This document shows, in pieces, positions 7,786 to 17,558 of a stretch of 41,190 bases of DNA (position 1 is the first letter of the stretch; every line of letters starts with the position of its first letter). A program made the translations under genes and the position numbers. The DNA comes from Gammaproteobacteria bacterium (GTDB taxonomy: Bacteria > Pseudomonadota > Gammaproteobacteria > Pseudomonadales > Pseudohongiellaceae), in the NCBI GenBank assembly GCA_026709135.1, contig JAPOTO010000169.1:1-41190 (forward strand). Direction: 5' to 3'. The notes beneath the pieces were generated by a model. That model did not search any database. It saw only the letters and a list, made by a program, of their open reading frames with translations, and was not told where the DNA came from.

Positions 7786-8280
7786 ATGAAAATTCTGGTA
7801 TCCGACACATCGGTTCTTATCGACCTTGATCGAGGCGGATTAACCGAGGAGGCTTTTCGGCTGCCGTATGAATTTGCCGTGCCCGATCTGCTGTATGTGG
7901 CTGAAATTGAAAAATACGACGGAGCGGAATTGATCGATCTTGGGCTCCGCATCGAGGAACTCGACGGTCCCGGGGTGAACCTCGCATTGGAGTATCGCCG
8001 CAAGCGCCGGACTCTTTCTCTGCCGGATGCCTTTGCACTCGCGCTTGCGAGCAGGCATTCATGGGTTTTGCTCGCCGGGGACAAGGAACTCCGCAAACTG
8101 GCCGAAGCTGAAAACATCGAGTGCCATGGTGTGCTTTGGCTGATGGATCGGATTTTTGAGAACGGTGTCGTGAGCGGCGCACAACTGCGCTCAAGTCTTG
8201 CCAGAATTGCCGCTCATCCACGTTGCCGGCTGCCACAGGCGGAAGTGCGAAGGCGTCTCGTGAGATACTCCGGCGCATAG
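7786..8280 (+). CDS. PIN-domain ribonuclease (putative toxin of the XRE-ImmA pair)
   Basis: This is a 164-residue PIN-like protein. The expected acidic residues are present: Asp7 in VSDTSVLIDL, an acid near 40-42 (VAEIEKYD), Asp81 in LSLPDAFALALA, and Asp99 in LLAGDKELRKLA. PIN domains are Mg2+-dependent nucleases that usually cut tRNA, rRNA or mRNA when acting as toxins. The gene starts 7 bases after the XRE-ImmA stop and is probably co-transcribed with it. The C-terminal 45 residues (WLMDRIFENGVVSGAQLRSSL) extend beyond the core and may bind the partner. The target is unknown. A non-toxin function such as DNA damage signalling is possible. Confidence 0.85.
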   Translation: MKILVSDTSVLIDLDRGGLTEEAFRLPYEFAVPDLLYVAEIEKYDGAELIDLGLRIEELDGPGVNLALEYRRKRRTLSLPDAFALALASRHSWVLLAGDKELRKLAEAENIECHGVLWLMDRIFENGVVSGAQLRSSLARIAAHPRCRLPQAEVRRRLVRYSGA

Positions 8281-8335
8281 CTGGAAAATTAAACTTCCAG
8301 CCCCAAAAGCGAGAAAAACGAAAGCGATCCCATTC

Positions 8336-9736
8336 ATGGCGGAAATCGAAAACGCGCTTGGGGCTTTTGCCGGGTTTATGTGGGGGCCGCAGCTTGTGGT
8401 GCTGTTGGTTGGTGGCGGGCTGTTCTTCATGGTTCATTCGCGGCTGCGGCAGTTCCGCTATCTGCGGCATTCGGTGGATCTGCTGCTTGGCCGCTACGAC
8501 TCCCGCGAGGCCGAGGGTGATATCAGCCATTTCCGCGCACTGTCCACTGCGCTGGCGGGGACCATCGGGCTCGGCAACATCACCAGCGTGGCGCTGGCGA
8601 TCACCTTGGGCGGCCCCGGCGCGGTGTTCTGGATGTGGGTTACCGCCATCGTTGGCACTTCCACCAAGTTCTACACCGCCAGCCTGGCGGTGATGTACCG
8701 CGGCCGGGATGACGCCGGCAAGCTCCAGGGCGGGCCGATGTACGTCATCCGCGAGGCGCTCGGCCGCAAGTGGATGCCGCTCGCCGGCCTGTTCGCCGTG
8801 GCCGGCATGTTTGGCACCCTGCCGGTGTTCCAGATCAACCAGACCGTGCAGATTCTGCGCGATGTCATCGCGATTCCAGCCGGACTCGCCAGCGCCGGGG
8901 ATCATTTCACTTTCGACCTGGTGATGGGCCTGCTGCTTTCCGCCGGGGCCTTCGCCATCATCATCGGCAGAATCCAGCGCATCGCCGCGTGGACGAGCCG
9001 GCTCGTGCCCTTGATGGTGCTATTCTGGCTGCTGGTGACGGCTTGGCTGTTGCTGATTCACGCCGCGCAGATTCCGGCGACCTTCGCGCTGATCTTCCGC
9101 GACGCCTTCAGCGGCGAGGCGGTGGCTGGCGGGGCCATCGGCGCGGTCATCCTCATCGGCGTGCAGCGGGGCGTGTTCTCGAACGAGGCTGGGCTCGGCA
9201 CCGAATCACTCGCCCACGGCGCGGCGAAAACCAACGAGCCGGTGCGGGAAGGGCTGGTGGCGATGCTCGGGCCGATCATCGACACGCTGCTCGTTTGCAC
9301 CTGCACGGCGCTGGCGATTCTGGTCACCGGCGTCTGGCAAGAGGACGCGACGGGCGTCACCCTGACCTCGCTCGCCTACGAGCAGGTCTTTCCCGGCTAT
9401 GGTTCCTGGCTGGTGCTGCTGATGGTGGTGACGCTGGGCGCGACCACCGTGCTCACCTATTCCTACTATGGCGGCAAATGCATGGCCTTCCTGTTTGGCA
9501 CCAAGCGGGAGAAGTACTACGTCTGGGCCTATGTGGGGCTGATCACCGCGGGCGCGGTGGCCTCGCTCGAAGCCGTGGTGAGCCTGTTCGACGGCGCCTA
9601 CGCCATCATGGCGATCCCCACGATGCTCTCGACCCTGGTGCTGGCGCCGAAAGTGCGCGCGGCGGCGAGGGATTACTTCTCGCGGCTGGATGGCGGCGAG
9701 ATCGGATTGCCGGAAAAGCCGGGGGCGCCGCGCTAG
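8336..9736 (+). CDS. AGCS-family Na+:alanine/glycine symporter
   Basis: This is a 466-residue inner-membrane transporter. Family signatures are TALAGTIGLGNITSVALAIT (71-90), the adjoining GGPGAVFWMWVTA, and GGPMYVIREALGRKWMP. Hydrophobic segments are spread over the whole length, consistent with 10-11 membrane helices. AGCS proteins import alanine, glycine or related small amino acids with Na+ (or H+). The gene stands alone, 55 bases after the PIN gene and convergent with katG. A role in taking up amino acids released by the peptidases elsewhere in the window is plausible but inferred. The length is normal for the family. Confidence 0.93.
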   Translation: MAEIENALGAFAGFMWGPQLVVLLVGGGLFFMVHSRLRQFRYLRHSVDLLLGRYDSREAEGDISHFRALSTALAGTIGLGNITSVALAITLGGPGAVFWMWVTAIVGTSTKFYTASLAVMYRGRDDAGKLQGGPMYVIREALGRKWMPLAGLFAVAGMFGTLPVFQINQTVQILRDVIAIPAGLASAGDHFTFDLVMGLLLSAGAFAIIIGRIQRIAAWTSRLVPLMVLFWLLVTAWLLLIHAAQIPATFALIFRDAFSGEAVAGGAIGAVILIGVQRGVFSNEAGLGTESLAHGAAKTNEPVREGLVAMLGPIIDTLLVCTCTALAILVTGVWQEDATGVTLTSLAYEQVFPGYGSWLVLLMVVTLGATTVLTYSYYGGKCMAFLFGTKREKYYVWAYVGLITAGAVASLEAVVSLFDGAYAIMAIPTMLSTLVLAPKVRAAARDYFSRLDGGEIGLPEKPGAPR

Positions 9737-9750
9737 GCGCTGGCGCCCCC
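9721..9750. terminator. GC-rich hairpin over the AGCS stop codon
   Basis: GGGGGCGCC (9721-9729) and GGCGCCCCC (9742-9750) form a perfect 9-bp inverted repeat with a 12-base loop that contains the TAG stop (9734-9736). No T-run follows, so intrinsic termination is uncertain. The position between two convergent genes fits a transcript-end or mRNA-stabilising hairpin. Confidence 0.45.
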
Positions 9751-9783
9751 CGCAGTTGCGATCAAGCTGCGATCAACAAGCCA

Positions 9784-12054
<2,271 letters not shown>

Positions 12055-12070
12055 TTAGCACAACTTGGCT

Positions 12071-12087
12071 TATCAGGATAATTGATA
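12071..12087. promoter_or_regulatory. LysR-type-like T-N11-A inverted repeat upstream of katG
   Basis: TATCA-N7-TGATA gives a 5-bp inverted repeat with the T-N11-A spacing of LysR-type regulator boxes, 92-108 bases upstream of the katG start. OxyR is a LysR-type activator of katG in many proteobacteria. The full OxyR consensus is not evident, so this is a weak candidate. Confidence 0.25.
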
Positions 12088-12130
12088 TTGCTGTGTGCTT
12101 TGATTGGAAAAATTGATAACTGGATAGCGT

Positions 12131-12147
12131 TGCCGGGCCGCCCGGCA
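12131..12147. repeat. Short GC hairpin in the katG/receptor gap
   Basis: TGCCGGG-CCG-CCCGGCA is a perfect 7-bp stem with a 3-base loop. It lacks a T-tract on either strand. It could end leftward or rightward leader transcription, or it may have no function. Confidence 0.35.
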
Positions 12148-12159
12148 TCCCCGCGTCAT

Positions 12160-12176
12160 CGTTACCAAAAGTAACG
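12160..12176. promoter_or_regulatory. Operator-like inverted repeat CGTTAC-N5-GTAACG
   Basis: A perfect 6-bp inverted repeat with a CAAAA spacer lies about 50 bases upstream of the likely -35 of the receptor gene. Size and position suit a dimeric transcription factor site. The regulator is unknown. Confidence 0.4.
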
Positions 12177-12224
12177 CGCTGGGGTTCTCTTGCGAAGAAC
12201 GGGTTTCCGGGGGAGCGGTTTTGC

Positions 12225-12252
12225 TTGACTACGTTGGAATTTCGTTCAGTAT
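12225..12252 (+). promoter_or_regulatory. Probable sigma-70 promoter of the TonB receptor gene
   Basis: TTGACT (12225-12230) matches the -35 consensus at five of six bases. A weak -10 CAGTAT (12247-12252) follows at 16 bases. The transcript would have a leader of about 125 bases before the ATG. Confidence 0.4.
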
Positions 12253-12384
12253 CCGCTGACAAGGCTTTCCCGCCATGGCGGGGAGCGCCATGCGGTGAGG
12301 GGGGTCCGCGAAAACTGTGAAGACCGGACGCGGCGGCGCGCCGCTTCGGTTCCGACAACAAACGCAAAGCTAGTAAGGAGAGAG

Positions 12385-15345
12385 ATGATGCAATTCAAGA
12401 TTCCACACCAGCGAAACCTCCTCTGCGCGGCCATCTCGCTGTCGCTGCTGCCGGTTGCAGGCGCGGGCCTCGCTCAGGAAGAGGCGGCGGTTGAAGAGGT
12501 TATCGTAACGGGTTCCTACATCAGGCGGTCCGAGGGCTTCACTTCGGCGTCTTCCGTGGTTCAACTCGCCGCGGAGGATCTCGAAGCCGAAGGCACGCTC
12601 AACCTCGGCGAGGTGGTGCAGAACCTTTCTTTCGTGAACGGGGACGCCTCCGCCATAACCAATACCATCCAGGGCCAGGACTCGAGAAGCACAGAGATCG
12701 ATTTGCGCGGTCTTGGCGCCCGGTCAACCCTGACGCTGCTTGACGGCAGGCGAATCGTCGACGAAAACGTCAACGCGCTGATTCCGACGATCGCCATCCA
12801 GCGCATCGACATCGTGGCGGACGGGTCGGCGGCGCTGTACGGCAACGAGGCCGTGGCGGGCGTGGTCAACTTTGTGCCCTACACGAGCTACGACGGCTTT
12901 CGCGTTGAATCCTACGCCGAAGGCGACACCCGCGGCGATTACGACGAGCACTCGGTGCAGATGCTGTGGGGTGGGGATATCGGCGACCTCGATGTGGTGC
13001 TCGCCGGTCAGTTCCGCCAGAACAGCCGCCTCGGCTGGGATGAAAGAAACATTCTGGCCAACTCCGGCCTGACGGTTTCCTCCAACGCGCCGGGCAACTG
13101 GTTTGTGCCCACCCGGGGTGATGACGGTTTGTACAACGGTGGTCGCTCAGCGACTTACGATCCCAACTGCCCGCCCGCCAGCGAGCGCGAGGATTACATG
13201 CCCGATCAAGCAGCCAACCCTTTCGGCATGCGCCTGGGGTCGAACTGCTTCTTCGATTTCGGCGACAACCGCAGCTACCGGGAACCCACCGAAACCACGC
13301 AACTTTTCGCCAACGCGACCTGGGATTTCAGCGACGATCTGACCATTTCGGCGCAAGGGTATCTGACCCGGCTCGCCGAGCGCACCTACACCTCCACCAG
13401 CAATCCGGGCAACTCCCGAATCGGTGAACTTCCCACTGTGCGGGGTGAGATGCCGGGCAACCCATTCCGGGCGGTGAACGCCATGGGCGAGCCGCTGTTC
13501 GCGGTGGATGCAAACGGTGACGGCCTGCCGGACCGGGGTATGCATGATGTCAACAACGATGGCCTGATGGATGCGATCCTGACGGCAAACGGCGGATTGG
13601 ATCCATCCGGGATTCCGCTGTATGAAGACGTGGTGGCCCGCAGGCTGCGGCCGATCAACAAGACCCATACCCGGTCCGATGGCCATTCCCCTGATGGCGA
13701 CAATCTTTCCGACAATGTCGATCACTTGAGCCGCTGGACCATCGAGGCGGACTTCAACGTGCCATTCCTCGAGGGCTGGGAAGGCAACGCCGCATTCTCC
13801 CGCGCCTACCGGGAACTGATCTTCATGTCGAACCAGAACTACGACATCAGCGCGATGATCCAAGGCCTGAATTGCGACATCGTCAATGACCGCGACGCCT
13901 GCTACAGCCCCTTCCTCATTGTCAACCCGGAAGACAACAACTCGGTCCACGTGATGAACGCGATCGCCGGGCGCAGCAACGAAGTCATTGAAGACAAACT
14001 GAACTTCTTCGATCTGGTCCTGACCGGCGAGATTGGTCTTGGCGGATGGGAGTTGCCCGGCGGGCCGATTGGCGCGGCTATCGGCTACCAGTACCGGGAC
14101 GACAACTACATCAATGTTCCCGCCGAGGAGGAAATCGCCGGCGTCACCTGGATCGGCAGTTCCAACCGGGAGTCGGTTTCCCGGGGTTCGCGCGAAATCG
14201 ACGCGTTCTTCGCTGAATTGGCCCTGCCCATCTTGGACAACCTTGAGCTCGAGTTGGCGGTTCGCCACGAGGAGTTCAGCACCGGGCAGACTTCCACCGA
14301 CCCGAAGTACGGCATCACCTACGCGCCGACTGATTGGCTGAACCTGCGCGCCACCGCCGGCGACGCCTTCATCGCGCCGACGCTGGAACAACTGCTGGCG
14401 CCGATTACCTGTGGGCTCGGCACCGTCAGCGACCCGTTCAGCACCTTCGAGGCTTGGACCACAACCTGCGGTGGCGGCAATGCGGCGCTCGACAACGAGA
14501 CATCGCAGTCGAGACAGCTTGGATTCGATCTGCTGTTCGACAACTTCGATCTGCATGTCACCTGGAACGAGACCGATTTCCAAAACCGGATTGTGGATTT
14601 CAATGCCCAGGACATCCTGAATCGGGAATTCAGGAGGTTCCGGGAGGCGACGGGATTCTCGGGCGACGGCAAGCCGACCGAAGAGCAATTGCAAGCTTGG
14701 GTGAACGATCCCCGGTCGGACAAGCAAATCATCCGCCCCCGCGATGACGTGGGAACGGTGCTGCAAATTTGCTGCCGGGGTTCGATCAACGCCGAATTCG
14801 TCAAAGTCACCGCCTATGATATCCAAGGCACGTACAGCTTCGGCTTTGACAACATCGGCGATTTCCGCCTGAACCTGCAAGCCACCTACATCGACGAGTT
14901 TCTGGTCCAAGCCAACCCGGATCAGCCAATCCGGGATGTGGCGGGCTTGTACAACTACCCAACCGGGGCGGCACCTGAATTGCCGCACTGGAAAGCCAAC
15001 CTGAGAATGAGCTGGAACCTTGGCAACCACGCCGTGGTTTCAACGGTGCACTACATCGATGATCTGCCTTATGATGGACCGGCTTATACCCACTTGGACT
15101 TTTTCAGTGGGGTCTATCGTCCCGGCAACATCTTCGAGACGGGCATTTATGCTTGGACCGATATGGATATCGCCTACACCTACCGGGGATTCGAGCTGTT
15201 CGACGGTGAAATGGCGATGACCATCGGCTCGCGCAACGTCTTCGACCGCGAGGCACAGCGCTCGCCTGAGTTCGCGGGTGTCGTCGGTGGATTGCAGGAT
15301 CCGCTGGGCCGAATGCTCTATGCCCGGCTCGTATACGATTTCTGA
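12385..15345 (+). CDS. TonB-dependent outer-membrane receptor
   Basis: This protein of about 986 residues imports a ligand across the outer membrane using TonB energy. The frame is open from a GTG at 12295, but AAGGAG (12375-12380) selects the ATG pair at 12385/12388. A signal peptide follows (LLCAAISLSLLPVAGAGLAQ) and then a TonB-box-like EEVIVTGSYIRR. The plug domain carries TLTLLDGRRIVDENV and RIDIVADGSAALYGNEAVAG. The rest is a beta-barrel, ending in MLYARLVYDF with the terminal Phe needed for barrel assembly. The substrate cannot be read from sequence. The receptor stands alone between its own promoter and a strong terminator, next to katG; an iron-chelate substrate is conceivable but unsupported. 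Confidence 0.95.
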   Translation: MMQFKIPHQRNLLCAAISLSLLPVAGAGLAQEEAAVEEVIVTGSYIRRSEGFTSASSVVQLAAEDLEAEGTLNLGEVVQNLSFVNGDASAITNTIQGQDSRSTEIDLRGLGARSTLTLLDGRRIVDENVNALIPTIAIQRIDIVADGSAALYGNEAVAGVVNFVPYTSYDGFRVESYAEGDTRGDYDEHSVQMLWGGDIGDLDVVLAGQFRQNSRLGWDERNILANSGLTVSSNAPGNWFVPTRGDDGLYNGGRSATYDPNCPPASEREDYMPDQAANPFGMRLGSNCFFDFGDNRSYREPTETTQLFANATWDFSDDLTISAQGYLTRLAERTYTSTSNPGNSRIGELPTVRGEMPGNPFRAVNAMGEPLFAVDANGDGLPDRGMHDVNNDGLMDAILTANGGLDPSGIPLYEDVVARRLRPINKTHTRSDGHSPDGDNLSDNVDHLSRWTIEADFNVPFLEGWEGNAAFSRAYRELIFMSNQNYDISAMIQGLNCDIVNDRDACYSPFLIVNPEDNNSVHVMNAIAGRSNEVIEDKLNFFDLVLTGEIGLGGWELPGGPIGAAIGYQYRDDNYINVPAEEEIAGVTWIGSSNRESVSRGSREIDAFFAELALPILDNLELELAVRHEEFSTGQTSTDPKYGITYAPTDWLNLRATAGDAFIAPTLEQLLAPITCGLGTVSDPFSTFEAWTTTCGGGNAALDNETSQSRQLGFDLLFDNFDLHVTWNETDFQNRIVDFNAQDILNREFRRFREATGFSGDGKPTEEQLQAWVNDPRSDKQIIRPRDDVGTVLQICCRGSINAEFVKVTAYDIQGTYSFGFDNIGDFRLNLQATYIDEFLVQANPDQPIRDVAGLYNYPTGAAPELPHWKANLRMSWNLGNHAVVSTVHYIDDLPYDGPAYTHLDFFSGVYRPGNIFETGIYAWTDMDIAYTYRGFELFDGEMAMTIGSRNVFDREAQRSPEFAGVVGGLQDPLGRMLYARLVYDF

Positions 15346-15365
15346 CCCGGAAATCGTCCGCAACC

Positions 15366-15393
15366 AAAAAGGGCTCCCTCGGGAGCCCTTTTT
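15366..15393. terminator. Rho-independent terminator, usable on both strands
   Basis: AAAAA GGGCTCCC-TC-GGGAGCCC TTTTT: an 8-bp GC-rich stem with an A-run before and a T-run after. It lies between the receptor stop and the convergent coiled-coil gene, so it can end transcription from both sides. Confidence 0.92.
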
Positions 15394-15408
15394 CTTGAAC
15401 GCGGCGGT

Positions 15409-15810
15409 TTATTTGTCCTTACTTCCATTTTCATCCCCATTCCCATCCTTGTCCTCGATTTCATAGTCAACCGGCGGCGGCTCGGCAACCGTGTCGTAGG
15501 GCGCAAGCCCCATGAGCAGACCCTCGATCTTGGCAATCCTCTCGCCCTGCATGGCAATATCTTTGCGCAGGGTGGTCTCGACATTCGCGATCTGCTTGCG
15601 CAAGGTGGCCTCGACATTCGCAATCTCCTTTCTCAGCGCGGCGTTGCTGTCGGTGATTTCCTTGCGCAAGGCGGCATCGCCATCCGCAATATCCTTGCGC
15701 AGGCTGGTCATGTCCTTGTGCCGGGTGGATTGCTGCCAGATGAACCAGACCAGCAGCACCACGAGCACCGACAGGTTTTCGGTGGCCGATGTCAACAACG
15801 CATTCAGCAT
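15409..15810 (-). CDS. Small membrane-anchored hendecad coiled-coil protein
   Basis: This is a 133-residue protein of unknown function. Residues about 11-25 (NLSVLVVLLVWFIWQ) form one membrane helix close to the N-terminus. Residues 34-96 are a coiled coil made of exact 11-residue repeats (LRKDI at 37, LRKEI at 48 and 59, LRKQI at 70, LRKDI at 81). The tail is acidic (YEIEDKDGNGDENG). The layout resembles small anchored coiled-coil proteins of the DUF1640 or Lpp-like type, but I do not recognise a family. The repeats make it prone to copy-number change. It lies just past the receptor terminator and is convergent with that gene. Confidence 0.7.
   Translation of the reverse strand: MLNALLTSATENLSVLVVLLVWFIWQQSTRHKDMTSLRKDIADGDAALRKEITDSNAALRKEIANVEATLRKQIANVETTLRKDIAMQGERIAKIEGLLMGLAPYDTVAEPPPVDYEIEDKDGNGDENGSKDK
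15556..15711 (-). repeat. 33-bp tandem repeats coding the 11-residue coiled-coil unit
   Basis: About five degenerate 33-bp units encode the LRK(D/E/Q)I-containing hendecads of the gene at 15409-15810. The period is exact at the protein level and nearly so in DNA (for example CTCGACATTCGC recurs 33 bases apart). Confidence 0.75.
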
Positions 15811-15994
15811 GGCGAAGCTCTTACTCCCACGGCCTTGCTCTCACAGTCTTCGGGGTAAGCATAGCAGGGCTGGCCACTATGGCAAGTTTTTCGCGGATTC
15901 GGTTTTTGTGGGAAAATCAATCGATGTCGCAGCGCAAGCGGGAGTCGGGAACCAGTCGCATGTCGAGCCATTTCGCCCCGCCCGGAGTTTTGCC

Positions 15995-16867
15995 GTGGAT
16001 TTGACCCAGATGCTTGAGCGGGCCATGGGGCATTTGCGCTCCGGGCGGCCCGGGGAGGCCGAGGGGCTGTTTCGCCAAGTGCTGTTGAGCGAGCCGAATC
16101 ATCCCGTCGCTTTACACCTTCTCGGCGTGCTGTCGCATCAGTCCGGGCGCAGCGAGGCCGGGCTCGCGCTGATCAAGCGCGCCCTTGAGGTTCAGCCCGG
16201 CTATGTCGCGGCGATCAACAACCTCGGCAATGTGTACCGCGACCTCGGCCGGTTGGAAGAAGCGCTCGCGAATTACCGGCGGGCCCTCGCGATCCAGCCG
16301 GATCATGTGCCCTGCCACGGCAATATGGGGCTCGTGCTGCAATCGCTTGGCCGGCTCGATGAGGCGATTGCGAGTTACCGCAAGGCGGTGGCGCTTGCGC
16401 CGGGGGCGGCGGGTTTGCATGGCAATCTTGCCGCGGCGCTCAAGGCCCGGGGCCTGCTGGCCGAAGCCATCGCGAGCTACAGCGAAGCGATTGCGCTCGA
16501 ACCCGGTTCCGCCCCCGCGCACAACAGCCTCGGCATCGCGCTGCAAAAGTCCGGCAGGGTGGGCGAGGCGGCGGCGAGTTACCGGCGGGCGCTCGCCATC
16601 GAGCCGCGCTTCGCCGAAGCCCACCGCAATCTCGGCAACGCGCTCGAGCTGCTCGGCGATCTCGCCGGGGCGGAGGCGAGCTACCGCCGGGCGCTCGAGA
16701 TCAAGCCGGCGCTTGCCGGGGCCGCCGGCTCGCTCGGCTCGGTGCTGCTAGCCCAAGGGAAACTCGAGGAAGGGCTGCGACTTGAAGAGCGCGGCTTCGG
16801 CATGGTCAGATTCGATGCCGAACGGGGTGTCGGCATACAAGGGGGAGGCAGCGGTGCGGCGCATTGA
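15995..16867 (+). CDS. TPR-repeat protein
   Basis: This protein of about 290 residues consists almost wholly of 34-residue tetratricopeptide repeats, seven or eight in number (for example NNLGNVYRDLGRLEEALANY, then HGNMGLVLQSLGRLDEAIAS). The frame extends back to 15512, but that part is antisense to the coiled-coil gene. I choose the GTG at 15995 because GGAG lies 7 bases upstream (15984-15987); an ATG at 16010 is the alternative. TPRs are protein-interaction scaffolds. The gene overlaps the start of the 2OG oxygenase gene by 14 bases. TPR domains are often fused to or paired with such oxygenases, so it may present the substrate. No signal peptide is visible. Confidence 0.85.
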   Translation: MDLTQMLERAMGHLRSGRPGEAEGLFRQVLLSEPNHPVALHLLGVLSHQSGRSEAGLALIKRALEVQPGYVAAINNLGNVYRDLGRLEEALANYRRALAIQPDHVPCHGNMGLVLQSLGRLDEAIASYRKAVALAPGAAGLHGNLAAALKARGLLAEAIASYSEAIALEPGSAPAHNSLGIALQKSGRVGEAAASYRRALAIEPRFAEAHRNLGNALELLGDLAGAEASYRRALEIKPALAGAAGSLGSVLLAQGKLEEGLRLEERGFGMVRFDAERGVGIQGGGSGAAH

Positions 16868-17462
16868 AATTAAAGCCGCGGAGCCGCACTTCATCGGCGC
16901 CTGGATGATCGAACCCTTAACGCTGTGCGATCAGGTGATCGACTTTTTCGAGCGGCATCCCGAAAACCACACCCAGGGCAAAACCGCCGGCGGGCTCAAC
17001 CTCGAAGCCAAGAACTCGACTGATTTGTCGATCTGGCCCCGGGACCTGGAACAGGCCGGCCACGCGCCGCTGCGGGACTATATCCAACGCCTGTTCGACT
17101 GCCACCGCGATTATCTGGAACAGTGGCCCTTCCTGAAGACCTTTTTCACCCGCGCCGACCTCGGCCCCTTCAATATCCAGCGCTACCGGCCCGGCGGACA
17201 TTTCCTCAAATTGCATTCCGAGCGCACTGCGCTGGCGAGTTCACACCGGGTGCTGGCTTGGATGACATATCTGAACGATGTCGCCGAGGGCGGGGCGACG
17301 GAGTTCGCGCATCAGGATTTGGCGGTGCAACCGCGAAAGGGGCTGACGCTTATCTGGCCCGCCGAATGGACCCACGCCCACCGCGCCGGGGTGCTCCATT
17401 CCGGCGAGAAGCACATCATCACCGGCTGGCTGCACTTTCCGCCTTTCGGCGCGGGAGATTGA
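16854..17462 (+). CDS. 2OG-Fe(II) oxygenase, prolyl-4-hydroxylase-like
   Basis: This protein of about 202 residues has a prolyl hydroxylase fold. An open frame begins at ATG 16782, but GGGGGAGG just upstream favours the GTG at 16854. Iron ligands are read as His121-x-Glu123 in FLKLHSERT and a distal His in PAEWTHAHRAG. The 2-oxoglutarate-binding Lys is in GEKHIITGW. The conserved middle RVLAWMTYLNDVAEGGATEF is typical of the family. The motif is HxE rather than the more frequent HxD; Glu can serve as a ligand in this superfamily. The target is unknown. Overlap with the TPR gene suggests that the TPR protein is its substrate or adaptor. Confidence 0.85.
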   Translation: MRRIEIKAAEPHFIGAWMIEPLTLCDQVIDFFERHPENHTQGKTAGGLNLEAKNSTDLSIWPRDLEQAGHAPLRDYIQRLFDCHRDYLEQWPFLKTFFTRADLGPFNIQRYRPGGHFLKLHSERTALASSHRVLAWMTYLNDVAEGGATEFAHQDLAVQPRKGLTLIWPAEWTHAHRAGVLHSGEKHIITGWLHFPPFGAGD

Positions 17463-17558
17463 CGCGCGGGTTGTTCATGGGTGCATTGACGTGGGGCCAC
17501 AGGCGGTTACACTTGGCGGCTGAATGCGATTATCCACCCGAGAACAATGAGGCCTACG

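Noticed and set aside
9757-9776. Direct repeat TGCGATCAA twice with an 11-base period between AGCS and katG
   Set aside because: It is too short and lies at a convergent gene end with no promoter; probably chance.
13147-15030. 627-residue minus-strand frame within the first TonB receptor
   Set aside because: It is antisense to conserved barrel sequence and has no recognisable domain or start signal.
15512-15994. Upstream extension of the TPR frame
   Set aside because: The added residues are antisense to the hendecad coiled-coil gene and cross the non-coding gap; GGAG supports the GTG at 15995.
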